From Bacillota bacterium (GTDB taxonomy: Bacteria; Bacillota; Clostridia; Lachnospirales; Lachnospiraceae), in contig WFLY01000264.1 of the NCBI GenBank assembly GCA_009177215.1, positions 5,070-12,263 of the forward strand: DNA of 7,194 nucleotides. Reading direction: 5' to 3'. Within the stretch, counting starts at the first letter, position 1. The number at the start of each line of letters is the position of its first letter. Of this stretch, positions 5,231-7,194 are shown in pieces. A model generated the notes under the pieces. It was not told the DNA's origin and did not search any database. It worked only from the letters and a program-made list of their open reading frames with translations. Both the position numbers and the translations under genes were made by a program.

Positions 5231-6667
5231 CTAATCCTTCATGCCAAAGCTTTTTTTGCGTAGAAATGCAAGCCGAATTTCAGGCTTGGCTCTATCATTC
5301 TGATTCTGCGGCCGCTCCTTTGCGACAATGGATTTTGCTTTCCATTTACCCCTGAAATATCGGCTCACGCATACCACCGCCGTTGTCACCCATGTTACGC
5401 CTGTGGTAACCCAGATGCCCCAGTAGCCCAAAACAGGAATGCGTGTAAAAACTTGCGAGTATAAGATACGGCAGGTAACCTCCGTAAGTCCGTTTATCAT
5501 GGCAAATCCTGTATCTCCACAGCCGTTTAACAGCGCACGGGGCACATAAATCATACCTAACCCGAAATAGCACAGGCTGGTAATACGCAAAGCTCTGTAG
5601 CCGATATCAATTACCTCCTGCTCCTTCACAAAAATACCCACTATTCTATGTCCGAACAGATATGCTATAGGAATTAATATTATGCTGAAAATCAGAGCTA
5701 TTAATGCGGCCTGACAAAACCCCTTCTTCACACGGTCCGCCTTACCGGCTCCTATGTTCTGCCCCGAATATGTAGTAATCGCCGCTCCCAAAGAACCATA
5801 GGGCTGCTGCACTATCTGTTCAATACGATTTGTAATAGTATACGCTGCCATTACCGTGTCTCCAAAGCTGTTTACCACTCCCTGCAGCGCCATGCAGGAA
5901 ATCGCTATCATGGAATTTTGTAACGCCACGGGCACACCCAAACGGAAAGATCTTACAATAATCTTCTTGTGAGGCTTTAACTCCTCCTTGCTCAAACGAA
6001 AATACGGCACCTTATGATAAGCATAAATCAGGCTTGTTGTGGCAGATATTGCCTGCGCAATAATGGTGGCAAGAGCCACGCCAAATACGCTCCAGTCTAA
6101 CGCCAGAACAAAGGTTAAATCCAGCACCACATTGACAATGCTGGACAACATCAAAAAGTACAGAGGCGTTTTGGAATCCCCCAGTGCCCTCAGGATTGCC
6201 GCCACTCCGTTATACAAGGCAATTGCTATAATACCCGCACAGGTAGTTCTCATATAAATAATGGAATTACCGATGATATTGTCCGGCGTCATCAAGAGCT
6301 TTAACAAATGAGGACAAAGTATAATCCCGATAACACTGACCGTCAATGCCGCCATCACCAGCACATAAAAGGAATTGGCAATAGTGGCACGCACATTTTT
6401 CTCATCCTTTGCCCCAAAATACTGGGATACAATAATGCCGATACCTATGGCAAGACCCGAGCTTAGTGAGAAAAACAAAAAATTCATAGAGCCGCAGGTT
6501 CCTACCGCCGCCAATGCATTTTTCCCTACGAAGTTTCCCACTACAATGGAGTCCACCATATTATACAGCTGCTGAAAAAGATTTCCTATGAGCAGAGGCA
6601 GCGCAAATTTTAAAATATGTTTCGCCGGACTGCCTGTTGTCATATTCGTCACATTTCTGGTATTCAT
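5231..6667 (-). CDS. MATE family efflux transporter
   Basis: A 478-residue inner-membrane protein with about 12 hydrophobic segments, the normal size for the MATE (multidrug and toxin extrusion) family, which exports organic compounds by Na+ or H+ antiport. The N-terminal half (about 15-220) has PLLIGNLFQQLYNMVDSIVV, GNFVGKNALAAVG (44-56), YFGAKDEKNVR (83-93) and ILRALGDSKTP (158-168). The second half (about 240-440) repeats the layout: GVPVALQNSM, NSFGDTVMAAYTITNRIEQ, QNIGAGKADRVKKG (303-316) and LLNGCGDTG (379-387). This pseudo-twofold duplication is diagnostic. The tail after 440 is basic and cytoplasmic. The start at 6667 has GAGGTG five bases upstream. The gene follows the GH10 gene by 74 nt with no clear terminator, so they may be co-transcribed. 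Substrate cannot be predicted; DinF-like or flavonoid/drug export are equally open. Confidence 0.95.
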   Translation of the reverse strand: MNTRNVTNMTTGSPAKHILKFALPLLIGNLFQQLYNMVDSIVVGNFVGKNALAAVGTCGSMNFLFFSLSSGLAIGIGIIVSQYFGAKDEKNVRATIANSFYVLVMAALTVSVIGIILCPHLLKLLMTPDNIIGNSIIYMRTTCAGIIAIALYNGVAAILRALGDSKTPLYFLMLSSIVNVVLDLTFVLALDWSVFGVALATIIAQAISATTSLIYAYHKVPYFRLSKEELKPHKKIIVRSFRLGVPVALQNSMIAISCMALQGVVNSFGDTVMAAYTITNRIEQIVQQPYGSLGAAITTYSGQNIGAGKADRVKKGFCQAALIALIFSIILIPIAYLFGHRIVGIFVKEQEVIDIGYRALRITSLCYFGLGMIYVPRALLNGCGDTGFAMINGLTEVTCRILYSQVFTRIPVLGYWGIWVTTGVTWVTTAVVCVSRYFRGKWKAKSIVAKERPQNQNDRAKPEIRLAFLRKKSFGMKD

Positions 6668-6680
6668 CGTTACACCTCAT

Positions 6681-6696
6681 GTCCGCTTCAGCGGAC
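6681..6696 (-). repeat. Inverted repeat GTCCGC-TGAA-GCGGAC before the MATE gene
   Basis: A perfect 6-bp stem with a four-base loop ends two bases before the GAGGTG ribosome site of the transporter. It lacks a T-run, so it is unlikely to terminate the upstream GH10 transcript; its position suits a 5' leader hairpin or an operator. It shares the GTCCG-N6-CGGAC core with the hairpin at 4704-4721. Confidence 0.55.
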
Positions 6697-6741
6697 TCAA
6701 AATTAATGTTTTGTAAGTATTTTGCTTTCAAGCTTAATGAT

Positions 6742-7194
6742 TTACTTCTTTCCCAAAATAATCTGTGTCTCCGTCATACCGGAAGTCAGTTTCACAATAC
6801 CGCTCCTGCCCTGCATTTCAAGTACATAATCTCCCTTGAAACCTTCCGCCTGTGTCATTCCGTTCTCATCGGTACAAATCTCACAATCCGTCCACCATTC
6901 TCCCTTGATCAGCTGCATCAGTTTTTCATACACAGGCTTAATACTATTGTCCTTGCGAATCACTCCGCTGGGTGCATTCAGCCAAGCTCCGTCGGTAAAA
7001 TCCCAACCGGTAATTGCTTCCACCAAAGGATGTTCAAACAAAATACGATACATTTCTTCCGTCTGTCTCATCTGTCTTTCTTCCCCCTCGGGAGTGGAGG
7101 GCCATTCTTTCACCTGAAAATCATTTAAATCCTGAATTTCAGGCGGTATTAAATCTCCTGAGACAAGGGTATTTTCCGTAAAGTGGATAGGAAG
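6742..7194 (-). CDS. GH10-family endo-1,4-beta-xylanase-like protein, C-terminal part (cut by window edge)
   Basis: The last 150 residues of a glycoside hydrolase whose N-terminus lies beyond the right edge. The frame is open through the edge, so the GTG at 7113 is not the true start. The first visible residues LPIHFTENTLVSG match strand 7 of the GH10 barrel, with Glu7 in FTEN expected to be the catalytic nucleophile. Strand 8 follows as HPLVEAITGWDFTDGAWLNAP with the aromatic residues that line the substrate cleft, then GVIRKDNSIKPVYEKLMQLIKGEWW, a typical GH10 ending. About 45 further residues form a short beta-rich tail (GDYVLEMQGRSGIVKL). GH10 enzymes cut internal xylan bonds; the FTEN form is divergent from the classical TELD form, so xylan as the substrate is likely but not certain. 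Whether a signal peptide exists cannot be seen. The MATE gene is 74 nt downstream. Confidence 0.85.
   Translation of the reverse strand, partial: LPIHFTENTLVSGDLIPPEIQDLNDFQVKEWPSTPEGEERQMRQTEEMYRILFEHPLVEAITGWDFTDGAWLNAPSGVIRKDNSIKPVYEKLMQLIKGEWWTDCEICTDENGMTQAEGFKGDYVLEMQGRSGIVKLTSGMTETQIILGKK

Noticed and set aside
6742..7113. A separate short 123-residue gene starting at GTG 7113
   Set aside because: The same frame is open to the right edge and the upstream residues match GH10 strand 7, so it is the tail of a larger gene.
6637..7128. Plus-strand 163-residue open frame opposite the GH10 and MATE genes
   Set aside because: It overlaps two well-supported minus-strand genes and their gap, and shows no domain or initiation signal.

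Overview
The window looks like ordinary chromosome from a low-to-mid GC anaerobic Firmicute, most likely a Lachnospiraceae (Clostridia) relative. This is inferred from the T-box-controlled thrS, the DUF1540 protein, the CarD-like regulator, strong AAGGAGG ribosome binding sites, A/T-rich intergenic DNA and the protein styles. Species cannot be named from the sequence alone. All seven genes lie on the minus strand, so transcription runs from high to low coordinates.

In transcription order: the C-terminal part of a GH10 xylanase-like glycoside hydrolase (cut by the right edge); a 12-helix MATE-family efflux transporter, 74 nt downstream, which ends in a clear intrinsic terminator; an ArsC/Spx-like thioredoxin-fold protein with its own promoter; a Nudix hydrolase fused to a GNAT acetyltransferase, 93 nt further on; a CarD/CdnL-type RNA polymerase-binding regulator with its own promoter and terminator; thrS (threonyl-tRNA synthetase), preceded by a promoter and a complete threonine T-box riboswitch; and the N-terminal part of a cysteine-rich DUF1540 protein (cut by the left edge).

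The genes do not form a recognisable pathway. They read as separate small transcription units: xylan degradation and transport on the right, a redox/Nudix-GNAT pair in the middle, and RNA polymerase regulation and tRNA charging on the left. The best-resolved regulatory logic is at thrS: uncharged tRNA-Thr should read an ACC specifier codon in the leader and stabilise an antiterminator that competes with a 12-bp terminator stem.

I see no CRISPR array, insertion sequence, phage gene, rRNA or tRNA gene, and nothing resembling a new multi-gene defence or biosynthetic system. The items most worth a second look are the Nudix-GNAT fusion with an altered Nudix box, a 17-bp A/T-rich tandem repeat upstream of the DUF1540 gene, two similar GTCCG-N6-CGGAC hairpins beside genes, and the ambiguous start of the CarD-like gene.
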